64,000 bases of DNA, from positions 1 to 64,000 of the forward strand of contig DBPV01000022.1 of NCBI GenBank assembly GCA_002304995.1. The letters run 5' to 3'. How positions within the stretch are numbered: the stretch's first letter is position 1; each line of letters begins with the position of its first letter. A program made the translations under genes and the position numbers. Shown in pieces: positions 1-10,599 of this stretch. The notes under the pieces are model-generated. The model saw nothing but the letters and a program-made list of their open reading frames with translations, searched no databases and had not been told where the DNA came from. This DNA comes from Syntrophaceae bacterium UBA1411 (GTDB lineage: Bacteria; Desulfobacterota; Syntrophia; Syntrophales; Smithellaceae).

Positions 1-35
1 CGAACCTGTGACATCAGGCACGGCGGACGGAAGAT

Positions 36-509
36 ATGGCGACGGATGAAGACTACATGAAGATAGCGCTGGAAGAGGCGGCACAAGCCGCGGCCGAAGG
101 CGAAGTTCCGGTGGGGGCGCTCCTGATGCGAGAGGGTTGCATCCTGGCCCGGGCGCACAACGAACCGATCGGCGGCAACGACCCGTCGGCGCATGCGGAA
201 ATGCTGGCCATCCGCCGGGCCTGCGCAACCGTCGGCAACTACCGCCTGACGGGCGCGACGCTCTTTGTCACGCTGGAACCCTGCACCATGTGCGCCGGCG
301 CAATCCTTCAGGCGCGGCTGGAGCGCGTCGTCTTCGGCGCGCGCGATCCCAAGGCCGGCGCGGTGGTTTCTCTGTACCGCCTGCTCGACGATCAGCGCTT
401 CAACCACCGGGTGGAAGTGACGGAGGGGATCTTCAGCGGGGCCTGCTCGGAAATTTTGAGTAGATTTTTTAAGGAAAAGAGAGTAAGAGCGCAACTGGCG
501 CCTGGTTGA
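36..509 (+). CDS. tadA: tRNA-specific adenosine deaminase TadA
   Basis: This enzyme converts adenosine 34 of tRNA-Arg(ACG) to inosine in the cytoplasm. The 157-aa protein has the full zinc-dependent deaminase signature: the HAE motif at residues 53-55 (H53 zinc ligand, E55 proton shuttle) and the PCxxC motif with C83 and C86. The length matches the family. ATG 36 is preceded by a GGACGGAAG stretch; a second in-frame ATG at 57 is possible, but the first ATG keeps the usual N-terminal helix. It is followed on the same strand by two tRNA-Ser genes and the SRP RNA. Nothing unusual was seen. Confidence 0.96.
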   Translation: MATDEDYMKIALEEAAQAAAEGEVPVGALLMREGCILARAHNEPIGGNDPSAHAEMLAIRRACATVGNYRLTGATLFVTLEPCTMCAGAILQARLERVVFGARDPKAGAVVSLYRLLDDQRFNHRVEVTEGIFSGACSEILSRFFKEKRVRAQLAPG

Positions 510-594
510 AACGCGCCCGGACGGCGCTGCCGCCCGTCAAAGCTGTTCTTTGCACAGGAGTTCGGAAACAAACAGTTCCACCCGGAAAAAACGC

Positions 595-688
595 GGAGAG
601 ATGTCTGAGAGGCCGAAGGAGCACGACTGGAAATCGTGTGTACGCCCACAAAGGTGTACCGCGGGTTCGAATCCCGCTCTCTCCGCCA
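595..688 (+). tRNA. tRNA-Ser (anticodon GGA)
   Basis: The 7-bp acceptor stem GGAGAGA/TCTCTCC pairs 595-601 with 678-684, followed by discriminator G685 and an encoded CCA (686-688). The anticodon loop CTGGAAA gives anticodon GGA, which reads UCC/UCU. A long variable arm between anticodon and T arms confirms a class II serine tRNA. The T arm has the usual GGTTCGAATCC core. A T-run follows directly. Confidence 0.97.
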
Positions 689-742
689 TTTTTCATGTTT
701 TCCCCTCCAAAAGCTCATTGTTTTTAGCCCAGCCTTTTTTGC

Positions 743-836
743 GGAGAGTTACCGAAGTGGTCGTAACGGGATCGACTCGAAATCGATTTAGGGGCCACAA
801 GCTCCTACGGGGGTTCGAATCCCCCACTCTCCGCCA
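743..836 (+). tRNA. tRNA-Ser (anticodon CGA)
   Basis: The acceptor stem GGAGAGT (743-749) pairs with ACTCTCC (826-832), then discriminator G833 and an encoded CCA. The anticodon stem ATCGA/TCGAT encloses the loop CTCGAAA, giving anticodon CGA for UCG. A long variable arm marks it as class II. It lies 54 bases after the tRNA-Ser(GGA) gene, and both could come from one transcript. The two share most of the acceptor stem, as expected for one synthetase. Confidence 0.97.
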
Positions 837-951
837 TTTATTCCGACAGCTTATCCGATGTTGTTTTCCGCTGCGGAGGAAAACCGCAAAATTTGGGTTG
901 ATTCCTTTGCATTTATCCATTAAGACTCTGTGCCGGTTGTAATTTTATTAT

Positions 952-1046
952 GGCCGGGTCCCGTACAACGAAGGCTTGTGAACCCCGTCAGGTCCGGAAG
1001 GAAGCAGCGGCAGCAAATCCCGTCGTGTGTTGCGGTCAACCCGGTC
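952..1046 (+). ncRNA. ffs: 4.5S signal recognition particle RNA (small bacterial type)
   Basis: The region contains the highly conserved SRP domain IV loop signature, GTCAGGTCCGGAAGGAAGCA, at about 987-1006. Flanking bases fold back: GGCCGGGT (952-959) pairs with ACCCGGTC (1039-1046), so the RNA is about 95 nt, typical of the Alu-less bacterial form. A T-rich run (about 1050-1062) follows and probably ends transcription. The ends are set by the terminal helix and are accurate to a few bases. The dnaX gene begins about 48 bases downstream; ffs next to dnaX is a common arrangement. Confidence 0.93.
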
Positions 1047-1093
1047 ACCTTTTGTTTTTTTTCAAAAGCAAATACCCGCGGAATGAGGAACCG

Positions 1094-2755
<1,662 letters not shown>

Positions 2756-2769
2756 GAAGGGGTACCGTC

Positions 2770-3084
2770 GTGCAAAATATTAATAACATCATGAGGCAGG
2801 CCAAAAAAATGCAGGAAAAGATGGCCCATCTCCAGCAGGAACTGGAAACAAAGACCGTCGAAGCCCAGTCGGGCGGCGGCATGGTCCGCGTCCTCGTCAA
2901 CGGCAAATTCGAGATTGTCTCGCTCAAAATCGAAAAAGACGTCGTCAATCCCGACGACATTGAAATGCTCCAGGATCTGATCGCCGCGGCGGTCAACGAG
3001 GGCATCCGCAAGTCGCAGGAACTGGCGCAGGCGGAGATGGCCAAGATCACGGGCGGACTGGCCATTCCCGGCATGGGGTTATAG
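2770..3084 (+). CDS. ybaB: YbaB/EbfC nucleoid-associated protein
   Basis: This is a small DNA-binding dimer of the YbaB/EbfC family, commonly encoded between dnaX and recR. The 104-aa protein has the typical amphipathic N-terminal helix ([14 protein letters not shown]) followed by the conserved core with the sequence [12 protein letters not shown]. The start is GTG 2770, with AGGAAGGGG about 8 bases upstream; the family normally begins at this point. It lies 14 bases after dnaX and 8 bases before recR, so co-transcription is likely. Its exact role in cells is not settled, so only the family name is firm. Confidence 0.92.
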   Translation: MQNINNIMRQAKKMQEKMAHLQQELETKTVEAQSGGGMVRVLVNGKFEIVSLKIEKDVVNPDDIEMLQDLIAAAVNEGIRKSQELAQAEMAKITGGLAIPGMGL

Positions 3085-3092
3085 GGCGGCGC

Positions 3093-3692
3093 ATGAAATC
3101 CTACGCTCAACCCATCAAGCGACTGATTGCGGAGCTTGCCAAGCTGCCGGGAATCGGCGAGAAAACGGCGGCGCGGCTGGCCAACTATATTTTGCGCGCC
3201 ACGACCGACGACGTGGAAAAGCTCGCCGAAAGCCTCGTGGAAGTGAAACGGAAGATCCGGCTGTGCCGCGTCTGCCTCAATCCCAGTGAAGAAGATATCT
3301 GCCACATCTGCGCCAATCCGGCGCGCGACCGGCAGGTGATCTGCGTCGTGGAAGAGCCGGACGCGCTGGCCGCCATCGAGGAAAGCGGCGTCTTTGCCGG
3401 AACCTACCATGTGCTGCACGGCGCGCTGGCGCCGCTCGACGGCATCGGACCGGAAAACCTGCGCCTGGGCGAACTGCAGAAGCGCGTCGAGGACGGCGGC
3501 GTCGAGGAACTCATTTTAGCCACCAATCCCAACGTGCACGGCGAAGCCACGGCGCTGCTCATCATGCGGATGTTCAAGGACAGGCCCCTGCGGATCACGC
3601 GCATCGCCATGGGCGTGCCGATGGGCGGCGATCTGAAATACGTCGACAAGATGACGATTTCCAAATCCCTGGAATTCCGCAGGGGCATGTAG
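3093..3692 (+). CDS. recR: Recombination mediator RecR
   Basis: RecR acts with RecO (and RecF) to load RecA on single-strand gaps. The 199-aa protein has the expected order: a helix-hairpin-helix around [12 protein letters not shown] (18-29), a Cys4 zinc finger (C58, C61, C70, C73) and a Toprim domain beginning near [11 protein letters not shown]. Length is typical (about 200 aa). ATG 3093 follows GGGCGGC. It is the last gene of the dnaX-ybaB-recR group. The fumarase genes start 9 bases later and may share the transcript. Confidence 0.96.
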   Translation: MKSYAQPIKRLIAELAKLPGIGEKTAARLANYILRATTDDVEKLAESLVEVKRKIRLCRVCLNPSEEDICHICANPARDRQVICVVEEPDALAAIEESGVFAGTYHVLHGALAPLDGIGPENLRLGELQKRVEDGGVEELILATNPNVHGEATALLIMRMFKDRPLRITRIAMGVPMGGDLKYVDKMTISKSLEFRRGM

Positions 3693-3701
3693 GCTGCGCT
3701 T

Positions 3702-4568
3702 ATGGACAAAAAAAAGCCAAAGCGCCTGCGGCGCATCGCCGCCGGACGCATCACCAAAACGGTGCGCAACCTGTTCATCGCCGCCAACACCACGCTTTGC
3801 GACGACGTGTGCGATGCGCTCCGGCGCGCCCTCGCGCAGGAAGCGTCGCCCATCGGCCGCGAGGTGCTCGCCAAAATCCTGCAAAACGCCGACATCGCCC
3901 GCGACAACGCTCTGCCGATCTGTCAGGATACGGGACTGGCCGTGTTGTTTCTCGAGGTCGGCCAGGATGTCCGGATCGTCGGCGGCCCGCTTCAGGACGC
4001 CATCGCGGAGGGCGTCCGCCAGGCGTACGCGGAAGGCTTCCTGCGCAAATCCGTCTGCGATCCCTTCACCCGCGCCAACACCAAAGACAATACGCCGGCC
4101 GTAATCCACTGCGACATCGTTCCGGGCGACCACCTGCGCATCATCGCCATGCCCAAGGGCGGCGGCAGCGAAAACATGAGCCAGGCGCGGATGCTCACGC
4201 CTGCGGCGGGGCTTGACGGCGTCAAGCAATTCGTTCTGGAAACGGTGGAAAAGGCCGGCGCCAATGCCTGTCCGCCGATCATCGTGGGAGTCGGCATCGG
4301 CGGTTCGCTCGAAGAGGCGTGTCTGCTCGCGAAAAAGGCGCTGCTGCGGCCGGTCGGCGCAAAAAACGAAGACGACGACCGCCTGGCCAAGATGGAAGAG
4401 GACCTCTTCAGAAAAATCAACGCTCTGGGCATCGGGCCGGCGGGCCTGGGCGGCCGGATGACAACGCTCGGCGTTTCCGCGGTGATGAAGCCCTGTCACA
4501 TCGCGTCGCTGCCGGTCGCGGTCAATATCCAGTGCCATGTGGCCCGGCACCGGGAAGAAACGCTATGA
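3702..4568 (+). CDS. Class I fumarate hydratase, alpha subunit
   Basis: This is the [4Fe-4S] subunit of a two-subunit, oxygen-sensitive fumarase (TtdA/FumA N-terminal family, 288 aa), interconverting fumarate and malate. Visible family motifs are CQDTGL (C74), KGGGSEN (152-158), ACPP (C190) and NIQC (C278). By comparison with FumA-type enzymes, these three cysteines are the likely cluster ligands (inference). Its stop overlaps the start of the beta subunit in an ATGA. TtdA (tartrate dehydratase) is a close relative, but no tartrate genes are nearby, so fumarase is the better call. Confidence 0.9.
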   Translation: MDKKKPKRLRRIAAGRITKTVRNLFIAANTTLCDDVCDALRRALAQEASPIGREVLAKILQNADIARDNALPICQDTGLAVLFLEVGQDVRIVGGPLQDAIAEGVRQAYAEGFLRKSVCDPFTRANTKDNTPAVIHCDIVPGDHLRIIAMPKGGGSENMSQARMLTPAAGLDGVKQFVLETVEKAGANACPPIIVGVGIGGSLEEACLLAKKALLRPVGAKNEDDDRLAKMEEDLFRKINALGIGPAGLGGRMTTLGVSAVMKPCHIASLPVAVNIQCHVARHREETL

Positions 4569-5152
4569 GCCCGACAACCTCCGCCGACCAGGACCGGTTT
4601 CTCCGGATTTCAACGCCTCTTTCCGCCGAGGTCCGCGCCCGGCTCCGGGCGGGCGACATGGTGCTCTTGTCGGGCGACATCTACACGGCCCGCGACGCGG
4701 CGCACCGCCGTCTGCATGAAGCGCTCGTCCGCGGCCTTCCGCTCCCGATCGATTTGTCCGCCGCAACGCTCTTCTATGCCGCGCCGTCGCCCACGCCGGT
4801 CGGCAAGGTCATCGGTTCGATCGGCCCGACCACCAGCTACCGCATGGATGTCTTCACGCCGACGCTCATCGAGCACGGCTTGCGGGGCATGATCGGCAAG
4901 GGCAACCGCTCGCCGGAAGTCGCCCTTGCCATCAAACGCTACGGCGCGGTTTACTTCGGCGCCATCGGCGGCATTGCGGCGCTTACGGCCCAGTGCGTGA
5001 AGCACATGGAAATGGTCGCCTATGAAGATCTGGGTCCGGAAGCCATCCGCAAACTCACGGTGGCGGACCTGCCGCTGGTGGTCATCAACGACGCCGAAGG
5101 CAACGACCTGTATGCCCAGGCGCAAAACGACTGGCGTATCCTGACGGAATGA
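4565..5152 (+). CDS. Class I fumarate hydratase, beta subunit
   Basis: This is the C-terminal-type subunit of the iron-sulfur fumarase. The 195-aa protein has the family hallmarks YYAAPSPTP-like (FYAAPSPTPVG), GSIGPTTSYRMD and GMIGKG, followed by GAVYFGAIGGIAAL. The reading frame is open much further upstream, but ATG 4565, four bases inside the alpha gene, matches the family start. The tight coupling implies a 1:1 complex. Succinate/propionate-type or reductive TCA reactions would use it; the window does not show which. Confidence 0.9.
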   Translation: MSPTTSADQDRFLRISTPLSAEVRARLRAGDMVLLSGDIYTARDAAHRRLHEALVRGLPLPIDLSAATLFYAAPSPTPVGKVIGSIGPTTSYRMDVFTPTLIEHGLRGMIGKGNRSPEVALAIKRYGAVYFGAIGGIAALTAQCVKHMEMVAYEDLGPEAIRKLTVADLPLVVINDAEGNDLYAQAQNDWRILTE

Positions 5153-5182
5153 CGCGTCATTTTTTCAGCCGAGGAAAAGATA

Positions 5183-5211
5183 TTGACTCAGAATTCCTTC
5201 TATATTATGGA
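5183..5211 (+). promoter_or_regulatory. Possible sigma-70 promoter of the oxidoreductase operon
   Basis: TTGACT at 5183-5188 is followed, with a 17-base spacer, by TATGGA at 5206-5211. A better -10 match, TATTAT (5203-5208), has a 14-base spacer. It lies about 40-65 bases upstream of the first oxidoreductase gene in an AT-rich gap after the fumarase genes, where a new transcript would be expected. Confidence 0.4.
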
Positions 5212-5248
5212 TTCGGGTCATTTTTATATGCGAAGGAGATGAAACTGC

Positions 5249-5797
5249 ATGATTGAAGTAAGATGGCATGGCCGGGGCGGCCAGGGAGCGGTAACATCGG
5301 TGGAATTGCTGGCTGTGTCGGCAATCGCCGCGGGAAAATTCGCTCAGGGGTTCCCCAGTTTCGGCCCGGAAAGACGAGGCGCGCCGGTGGCCGCCTTTAC
5401 ACGCATTGACGACAAGAAAATCGACGTCCGTTCCGGCATCTACGAACCGGATGTCGTCCTGGTGCTCGATTCGAGCCTGATCGGCCTGGTCAACGTCCTC
5501 GACGGACTGAAGCCGGGCGGCAAGGTCATCGTCAACACTCCCAAAACACCTGAAGAAATCCGAAAAGATCTGAATTTCAACGGCCCCGTCGCCACGGTTG
5601 ACGGCACCGGCATCGCCCGCAAGGAGATGGGGGTTCCCATCGCCAACACGACGATGATCGGCGCCCTTCTGAAGGTCACCGGCATTATGGAGCTCGACGC
5701 CATGAAAGACTCCATCGAGCACCGTTTCGGCCGGATCGCCCAGAAGAACCTAAACGCGATGAAGCGGGCCTACGATGAAATAAAAATCAGCAAGTAA
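5249..5797 (+). CDS. 2-oxoacid:ferredoxin oxidoreductase, gamma subunit (copy 1)
   Basis: This is the gamma (PorG/VorG-type) subunit of a four-subunit thiamine-diphosphate 2-oxoacid:ferredoxin oxidoreductase. The 182-aa protein has the typical opening with WHGRGGQGAVT and FGPERRGAPV, and ends at the usual length. The start ATG has a strong GAAGGAG site. It is the first gene of a gamma-delta-alpha-beta set, the order used by pyruvate and branched-chain oxoacid enzymes of anaerobes. Pyruvate is the most likely substrate given the similarity of the alpha and beta subunits to PorA/PorB, but the substrate cannot be fixed from sequence. Confidence 0.9.
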   Translation: MIEVRWHGRGGQGAVTSVELLAVSAIAAGKFAQGFPSFGPERRGAPVAAFTRIDDKKIDVRSGIYEPDVVLVLDSSLIGLVNVLDGLKPGGKVIVNTPKTPEEIRKDLNFNGPVATVDGTGIARKEMGVPIANTTMIGALLKVTGIMELDAMKDSIEHRFGRIAQKNLNAMKRAYDEIKISK

Positions 5798-5810
5798 GGG
5801 GACAATCCAT

Positions 5811-6089
5811 ATGGCATTAAAAACCTGGAAAGAACTTCCGATCGGTTGTGTTGTCTTTGAACCGGGCAGCGCCAGTGAATATCACACCGGCAGCTGGCGG
5901 TCGCAGCGGCCGGTCTGGGATGACGCCAAGTGCATCAAATGCGGCATCTGCTACGTCTTTTGCCCGGAAGGATGCGTACAGCAGGGCGAGGACGGCTTTT
6001 TCAAAGCGGACATGAATTACTGCAAGGGGTGCGGGATCTGCGCGCACGAGTGCTGGCCCCGCGCGATCAAGATGGTAGAGGAGGGATGA
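5811..6089 (+). CDS. 2-oxoacid:ferredoxin oxidoreductase, delta (ferredoxin) subunit (copy 1)
   Basis: This 92-aa protein is the ferredoxin-like delta subunit that carries electrons out of the catalytic core. It has two complete [4Fe-4S] motifs: CIKCGICYVFCPEG near residues 41-54 and CKGCGICAHECWP near 70-82. A GGGGACAATCC site precedes ATG 5811. The next gene begins 1 base after its stop. It is a normal PorD/VorD-type protein, unlike the altered delta subunit of the second cluster. Confidence 0.92.
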   Translation: MALKTWKELPIGCVVFEPGSASEYHTGSWRSQRPVWDDAKCIKCGICYVFCPEGCVQQGEDGFFKADMNYCKGCGICAHECWPRAIKMVEEG

Positions 6090-6090
6090 C

Positions 6091-7266
6091 ATGGGTAAAC
6101 GCGTTGGTTTGGAAGTAACGGTGGCCGTGGCGGAAGCCGTGGCGCTCTGCCGCATCGATATGGCGGGCGTCTATCCCATCACGCCGCAGTCGCACATCGC
6201 CGAACATCTCTCCAATCTGGTGGCCGACGGCAAACTCGACGCCGAGTTCGTCACGGTCGAATCCGAACATTCCGCCATGAGCGCGGTCATCGGGGCAGCG
6301 GCCGCGGGCGCGCGCGTCTACACGGCAACGAGCTCCCAGGGCCTGATGCTGATGCACGAGCTTCTGCCCATCGCCTCGGCGATGCGGCTGCCCATCACCA
6401 TGGCGATCGCCAACCGGGCGGTGTCCGGCCCGCTCAACATTTTGAACGATCATTCCGACATCATGCCGCAGCGCGACGCCGGCTGGATCGCCGTTTTCGC
6501 GGAAAACGGCCAGGAAGCCGTAGATCTGTCCATTGCTGCCTTTAAAATCGCCGAACACAAGGATGTCATGCTGCCGGTTTCGGTCAATATCGACGGTTTC
6601 CAGCTCACGCACATGGTCGAACCGGTCATTATGCCCTCGCAGGAAGAGGTCGACGCGTTTCTGCCGCCTTTCGTTCCGCATGCGACGCTGCATCCGTCCA
6701 GACCGGTTACGATGGGCGCCTTCTCCATGTCGGACTATTTCACCGAAATCATGAAAGCCAAGGACGAGGCAATCAAAAATTCCAAAAAAGTCATTCTGGA
6801 GGTCTGGGACGACTGGGGCCGGCAGTTCGGACGCAACTACAAGCCGGTGGAAACCTACCTCGCCGAGGACGCGGACATTCTGATGCTGACGATGGGCTCG
6901 ATGGGCGAAACGGCAAAAATCGCCATCGACGAATTGCGCGGCAAGGGCGTCAAAGCCGGTCTGATCAAGCTGCGCCTGTGGCGGCCGTTTCCGTTTGCCG
7001 AATTGGCGGCAGTTCTTAAAAACGCCGCCCAGCTGATCGTCACCGACCGCGCCGTTTCCTTCGGCGGTCCCGGCGGACCCGTGTTTTCGGAAATTAAATC
7101 CGCTCTGTTTGCCCAAGCGAATCGCCCGGCAATCTACAACTACATCATCGGCCTGGGCGGCCGCGACGTGGCCGTTTCGGACTTCGTCGGCATGTTTGAA
7201 ACCGTTCGGGCGGACAAGGCCAAAGCCAAGGCGGACACTTATGAATTCTGGGGAGTGAGAGAATGA
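6091..7266 (+). CDS. 2-oxoacid:ferredoxin oxidoreductase, alpha subunit (copy 1)
   Basis: The 391-aa alpha subunit belongs to the PorA family and binds the oxoacid and the pyrimidine side of the active site. The motif YPITPQS is at 28-34, followed by FVTVESEHSAMSA and the TATSSQGL stretch, all characteristic of PorA. A transketolase-like C-terminal domain follows (LMLTMGSMGETAK, LIKLRLWRPFP). A GGAGGG site lies directly upstream, and its stop overlaps the beta start in ATGA. PorA-type features favour pyruvate over 2-oxoglutarate (inference). Confidence 0.9.
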   Translation: MGKRVGLEVTVAVAEAVALCRIDMAGVYPITPQSHIAEHLSNLVADGKLDAEFVTVESEHSAMSAVIGAAAAGARVYTATSSQGLMLMHELLPIASAMRLPITMAIANRAVSGPLNILNDHSDIMPQRDAGWIAVFAENGQEAVDLSIAAFKIAEHKDVMLPVSVNIDGFQLTHMVEPVIMPSQEEVDAFLPPFVPHATLHPSRPVTMGAFSMSDYFTEIMKAKDEAIKNSKKVILEVWDDWGRQFGRNYKPVETYLAEDADILMLTMGSMGETAKIAIDELRGKGVKAGLIKLRLWRPFPFAELAAVLKNAAQLIVTDRAVSFGGPGGPVFSEIKSALFAQANRPAIYNYIIGLGGRDVAVSDFVGMFETVRADKAKAKADTYEFWGVRE

Positions 7267-8201
7267 ATATTGTAGAAAATTTTGATTTATTTGCCCCGCG
7301 GCTCATCAATAAGAAAGAACTGTTTTCCTGCGGCCACCGCGCCTGCTCCGGCTGCGCGGAAGTGCTGTCCGTCCGGCTCATGTGCAAGGCGCTGGGCGAC
7401 AACACTGTGGTCGCCTCCGCGACCGGCTGCATGGAAATCGTTTCGAGCATGTTTCCCACCACCGCCTGGAGAATCCCCTGGATTCACGTCGCGTTTGAAA
7501 ACGCCGCGGCCGTGGCCTCCGGCGTGGAAGCGGGCCTCAAAGCGCTGCGCAAGAAGGGCAAGATCGACGACCGCTACATCAAGGTGGTCGGAATGGCCGG
7601 CGACGGCGGAACGATGGATATCGGCATCCAGGCGCTGTCCGGCGCAATGGAACGCGGCCACGACATGATTTACGTCTGCTTCGACAACGAGGCTTACATG
7701 AACACCGGCATTCAGCGCTCCAGCGGCACGCCGATGGGCGCCTCCACGACGACGGCGCCGGCCGGAAAAGCGAGCAGCGGCCAGAAGACCTGGAAAAAGA
7801 ACATGCCGGAAATCATGGTCGCCCATGAAATTCCCTACGTCGCCACCGTCTGCCCCAGCTATCCTCTGGACTTCATCCGCAAGTTCGAGAAAGCCAGAAG
7901 CATCGAAGGACCTTCCTACATTCACTGCTTTTCCGTGTGCCCCACGGGGTGGCGGTCTCCGTCGGAGACGGCCGTTTCCATGGGACGGCTGGCCGTGGAA
8001 ACGGGCGTCTTCCCGCTGTTCGAAGTGGAAAACGGCCATTACCGCATGTCTGCGGATATGCCCAAAAAGCTCAAGCCCCTCCGCAGCTACTTCAAACCGC
8101 AGGGGCGTTTCCGCCACCTGACGGACGCCGAAATCGACGCGATTCAGGAACGAGTGACGGCCGAGTTCAACAAACTCACCCAAAAGGCCAAATTTCTGTA
8201 A
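7263..8201 (+). CDS. 2-oxoacid:ferredoxin oxidoreductase, beta subunit (copy 1)
   Basis: This is the thiamine-diphosphate-binding beta subunit (PorB type, 312 aa). The N-terminus has C23, C28 and C31 in CGHRACSGC, part of the [4Fe-4S] site near the cofactor. The ThDP/Mg motif runs from GDGGTMDIG to the asparagine of FDNEAYMNTG. It is translationally coupled to the alpha gene. About 50 bases separate it from the NuoE-like gene on the same strand, with no terminator between, so the diaphorase genes probably belong to the same operon. Confidence 0.91.
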   Translation: MNIVENFDLFAPRLINKKELFSCGHRACSGCAEVLSVRLMCKALGDNTVVASATGCMEIVSSMFPTTAWRIPWIHVAFENAAAVASGVEAGLKALRKKGKIDDRYIKVVGMAGDGGTMDIGIQALSGAMERGHDMIYVCFDNEAYMNTGIQRSSGTPMGASTTTAPAGKASSGQKTWKKNMPEIMVAHEIPYVATVCPSYPLDFIRKFEKARSIEGPSYIHCFSVCPTGWRSPSETAVSMGRLAVETGVFPLFEVENGHYRMSADMPKKLKPLRSYFKPQGRFRHLTDAEIDAIQERVTAEFNKLTQKAKFL

Positions 8202-8254
8202 ACAGGCCATCCATAACGGGAATGACCCTTAACGCATACAGAGGTGAAAAAAGC

Positions 8255-8740
8255 ATGACAAACGTCAGTGAAATCAGAAAGAAAACAAAACTCATCGTCA
8301 AGAAGTATTCTGGCGATAAAAGCGCGCTTATTGCCGTGTTGCAGGATATCCAGGAAGCGTTCAATTATCTTCCGAAGGACGCACTCGCCGCTGCGGCCAA
8401 AGCGCTGGGAATTCCGGTCAGCCGGGTTTACGAAGTGGCAACCTTTTACACCGCCTTCAGCCTGAAGCCGCGCGGCGAGCATGTCGTCAAGATCTGCATG
8501 GGCACGGCCTGTCACGTGCGGGGCGCGGCGGCCATTCAGGACAAGATGGAAAGAACCCTCTGTATCAAACCCGGCGAAACCACGCCGGATCAGAAATTTT
8601 CCCTGGAAACCGTCAACTGCGTGGGCGCCTGCGCTCTGGGCCCCGTGGTCGTCATCAACACTGAATATCACGGCCAGATGACCATGGCCAAAGTCGATAA
8701 GATCATCGGCAAAATCAAAGAGGGAGGCGCACAGTCATGA
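8255..8740 (+). CDS. NuoE-like [2Fe-2S] subunit of an NADH-oxidising module
   Basis: This 161-aa thioredoxin-fold protein is of the NuoE/HydA-gamma/HndA type. The [2Fe-2S] ligands are visible as CMGTAC (C-x4-C) and CVGAC (C-x3-C). The reading frame is open far upstream, but ATG 8255 has AGAGGTG at good spacing and gives the family N-terminus (helical bundle with [13 protein letters not shown]). Its stop overlaps the NuoF-like start (ATGA). Such subunits pair with NuoF-type flavoproteins in complex I, bifurcating hydrogenases and formate dehydrogenases. Here the upstream partner is the oxidoreductase set. Confidence 0.92.
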   Translation: MTNVSEIRKKTKLIVKKYSGDKSALIAVLQDIQEAFNYLPKDALAAAAKALGIPVSRVYEVATFYTAFSLKPRGEHVVKICMGTACHVRGAAAIQDKMERTLCIKPGETTPDQKFSLETVNCVGACALGPVVVINTEYHGQMTMAKVDKIIGKIKEGGAQS

Positions 8741-10584
8741 AAAAAATTACCACGGCTTTAGACTTGCGCCGCGTTCAGGAAGACCTGAAGAAGAATTTCG
8801 ATCCCAGCAAGAAACTGGTCACGATCTGCGCCGGAACCGGCTGCCGCGGATACGGCTGCATCAATGTGAAGGAAGCCCTCGAAGCGGAACTGCAAAAACA
8901 AAACATGGACGTGGAAGTCCGCGCCACCGGCTGCTTCGGTTTCTGTGAAAAAGGCCCGCTGGTGGTCGTCCATCCGGAAAAGATCTTTTATCAGCAGGTC
9001 AAAATTAAGGACGTGCCGGACATCGTTTCCAAAACCGTCGCCTCGGGCGAGATTCTGGAAAAGCTGCTTTACCGCGATCCGTTCACCAAAGAAACCGTGC
9101 TGAAAGAAGAGGAAGTACCTTTCTATAAAAAACAGCACCGGCTGGTTTTCGGACAAAACGGCCTGATCGATCCCACACGGATCGAGGACTATCTGATTAT
9201 CGGCGGCTACAGCGCGCTGGCCAAAGCCCTGACCGAAATGACGCCGGAAGGCGTGATCGATGAAGTGAAAAAAGCGGGGCTCCGCGGACGGGGCGGAGGA
9301 GGATTTCCGGCCGGCGTCAAATGGGAAAGCTGCCGCCGGGCGCACGGCGCGCCGAAATACGTCATCGGCAACGGCGACGAAGGCGATCCCGGCGCTTACA
9401 TGGACCGCAGCCTGATGGAAGGCAATCCGCACAGCGTTCTCGAGGGCATGATCATCGGCGCTTACGCCATCGGCGCGTCCGAAGGGTATATCTACGTGCG
9501 CAACGAATATCCCCTGGCGGTGCTGCACCTCACCCTGGCCATCGCCGCCGCCAAGGAAGCCGGCCTTTTGGGCAAAAACATTCTGGGAACGGATTTCTCC
9601 TTTGACATCCACATCAACAAGGGCGGCGGAGCGTTTGTCTGCGGTGAATCGTCCGCCTTGTTCGCCTCCATCGAAGGCCGCGCGGGCGAGCCGCGGGCCA
9701 AGTACATCCACGCCGTGGAAAAAGGCCTGTGGGACAAGCCCACCTGCCTCAACAACGTTGAAACCTGGGCAAACGTGCCCATCATCATCAATCAGGGCGC
9801 CGAAACCTACGCGTCCGTCGGAACGGAAGGCTCGAAAGGCACCAAGATCTTTTCACTGGTCGGAAAGATCAACAACACCGGACTTGTTGAAGTCCCGATG
9901 GGCATCACGCTGCGCGAAATCGTCTATGACATGGGCGGCGGCATTCCCAACGGCCGCAAGTTCAAGGCCGTCCAGACCGGCGGCCCCTCCGGCGGCTGCA
10001 TTCCCGAAAGGCTGCTCGACCTGCCGGTCGATTTCGACAAACTCACCGAAGTCGGATCGATGATGGGCTCCGGCGGCATGATCGTCATGGACGACCGCTC
10101 CTGCATGGTCGACGTGGCCAAATACTTCCTGGCCTTTCTTCAGGAAGAGTCCTGCGGCAAGTGCGTTCCCTGCCGGGAAGGCGTCCGCCGCATGCGTGAA
10201 ATCCTCGAGGACATCTGCGCCGGCCGCGGCAAGGAAGGCGACGTGGAGCTGCTCGAGCACATTTCAACCGGCGTCGCCGACGGATCGCTGTGCGCGCTGG
10301 GCGGCTCCGCTCCCAATCCGGTTCTTTCCACGATTCGCTACTTCCGCGAAGAGTACGACGCGCACATCCGGGATCACCGCTGTCCGGCGGGCGTCTGCAA
10401 GGCGCTCATCACCTACAGCGTCAATGCCGAGAAGTGCACGGGCTGCGGCATGTGCGTGAAGGTCTGCCCGGTGCAGGCCGCCACCGGCGAAAAGAAGAAG
10501 CCCCACTCCATTAACAATGACCTTTGCACCAGATGCGGCGCATGTATCGAAAGCTGCAAATTTGATGCGATTACCGTTGAATAA
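8737..10584 (+). CDS. NuoF/HydB-like NAD(H)- and FMN-binding subunit with extra Fe-S domains
   Basis: This 615-aa flavoprotein is of the HydB/HndC/NuoF type, exchanging electrons between NAD(H), FMN and Fe-S clusters. Domains in order: an N-terminal [2Fe-2S] thioredoxin-like domain (C31, C36, C66, C70); the NADH-binding [13 protein letters not shown] loop near 181-193; the FMN-binding [17 protein letters not shown] segment; SLBB region; the [4Fe-4S] motif with C473, C476, C479; and a C-terminal double [4Fe-4S] ferredoxin domain from C567. This layout is that of electron-bifurcating hydrogenase subunits, not of plain NuoF. It sits between the NuoE-like gene and a small Fe-S protein. Confidence 0.92.
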   Translation: MKKITTALDLRRVQEDLKKNFDPSKKLVTICAGTGCRGYGCINVKEALEAELQKQNMDVEVRATGCFGFCEKGPLVVVHPEKIFYQQVKIKDVPDIVSKTVASGEILEKLLYRDPFTKETVLKEEEVPFYKKQHRLVFGQNGLIDPTRIEDYLIIGGYSALAKALTEMTPEGVIDEVKKAGLRGRGGGGFPAGVKWESCRRAHGAPKYVIGNGDEGDPGAYMDRSLMEGNPHSVLEGMIIGAYAIGASEGYIYVRNEYPLAVLHLTLAIAAAKEAGLLGKNILGTDFSFDIHINKGGGAFVCGESSALFASIEGRAGEPRAKYIHAVEKGLWDKPTCLNNVETWANVPIIINQGAETYASVGTEGSKGTKIFSLVGKINNTGLVEVPMGITLREIVYDMGGGIPNGRKFKAVQTGGPSGGCIPERLLDLPVDFDKLTEVGSMMGSGGMIVMDDRSCMVDVAKYFLAFLQEESCGKCVPCREGVRRMREILEDICAGRGKEGDVELLEHISTGVADGSLCALGGSAPNPVLSTIRYFREEYDAHIRDHRCPAGVCKALITYSVNAEKCTGCGMCVKVCPVQAATGEKKKPHSINNDLCTRCGACIESCKFDAITVE

Positions 10585-10599
10585 AAGGTAGGATAGACC

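Noticed and set aside
950..1093. N-terminal extension of dnaX starting at ATG 950
   Set aside because: The stretch overlaps the SRP RNA. The TTG at 1094 yields the standard dnaX N-terminus.
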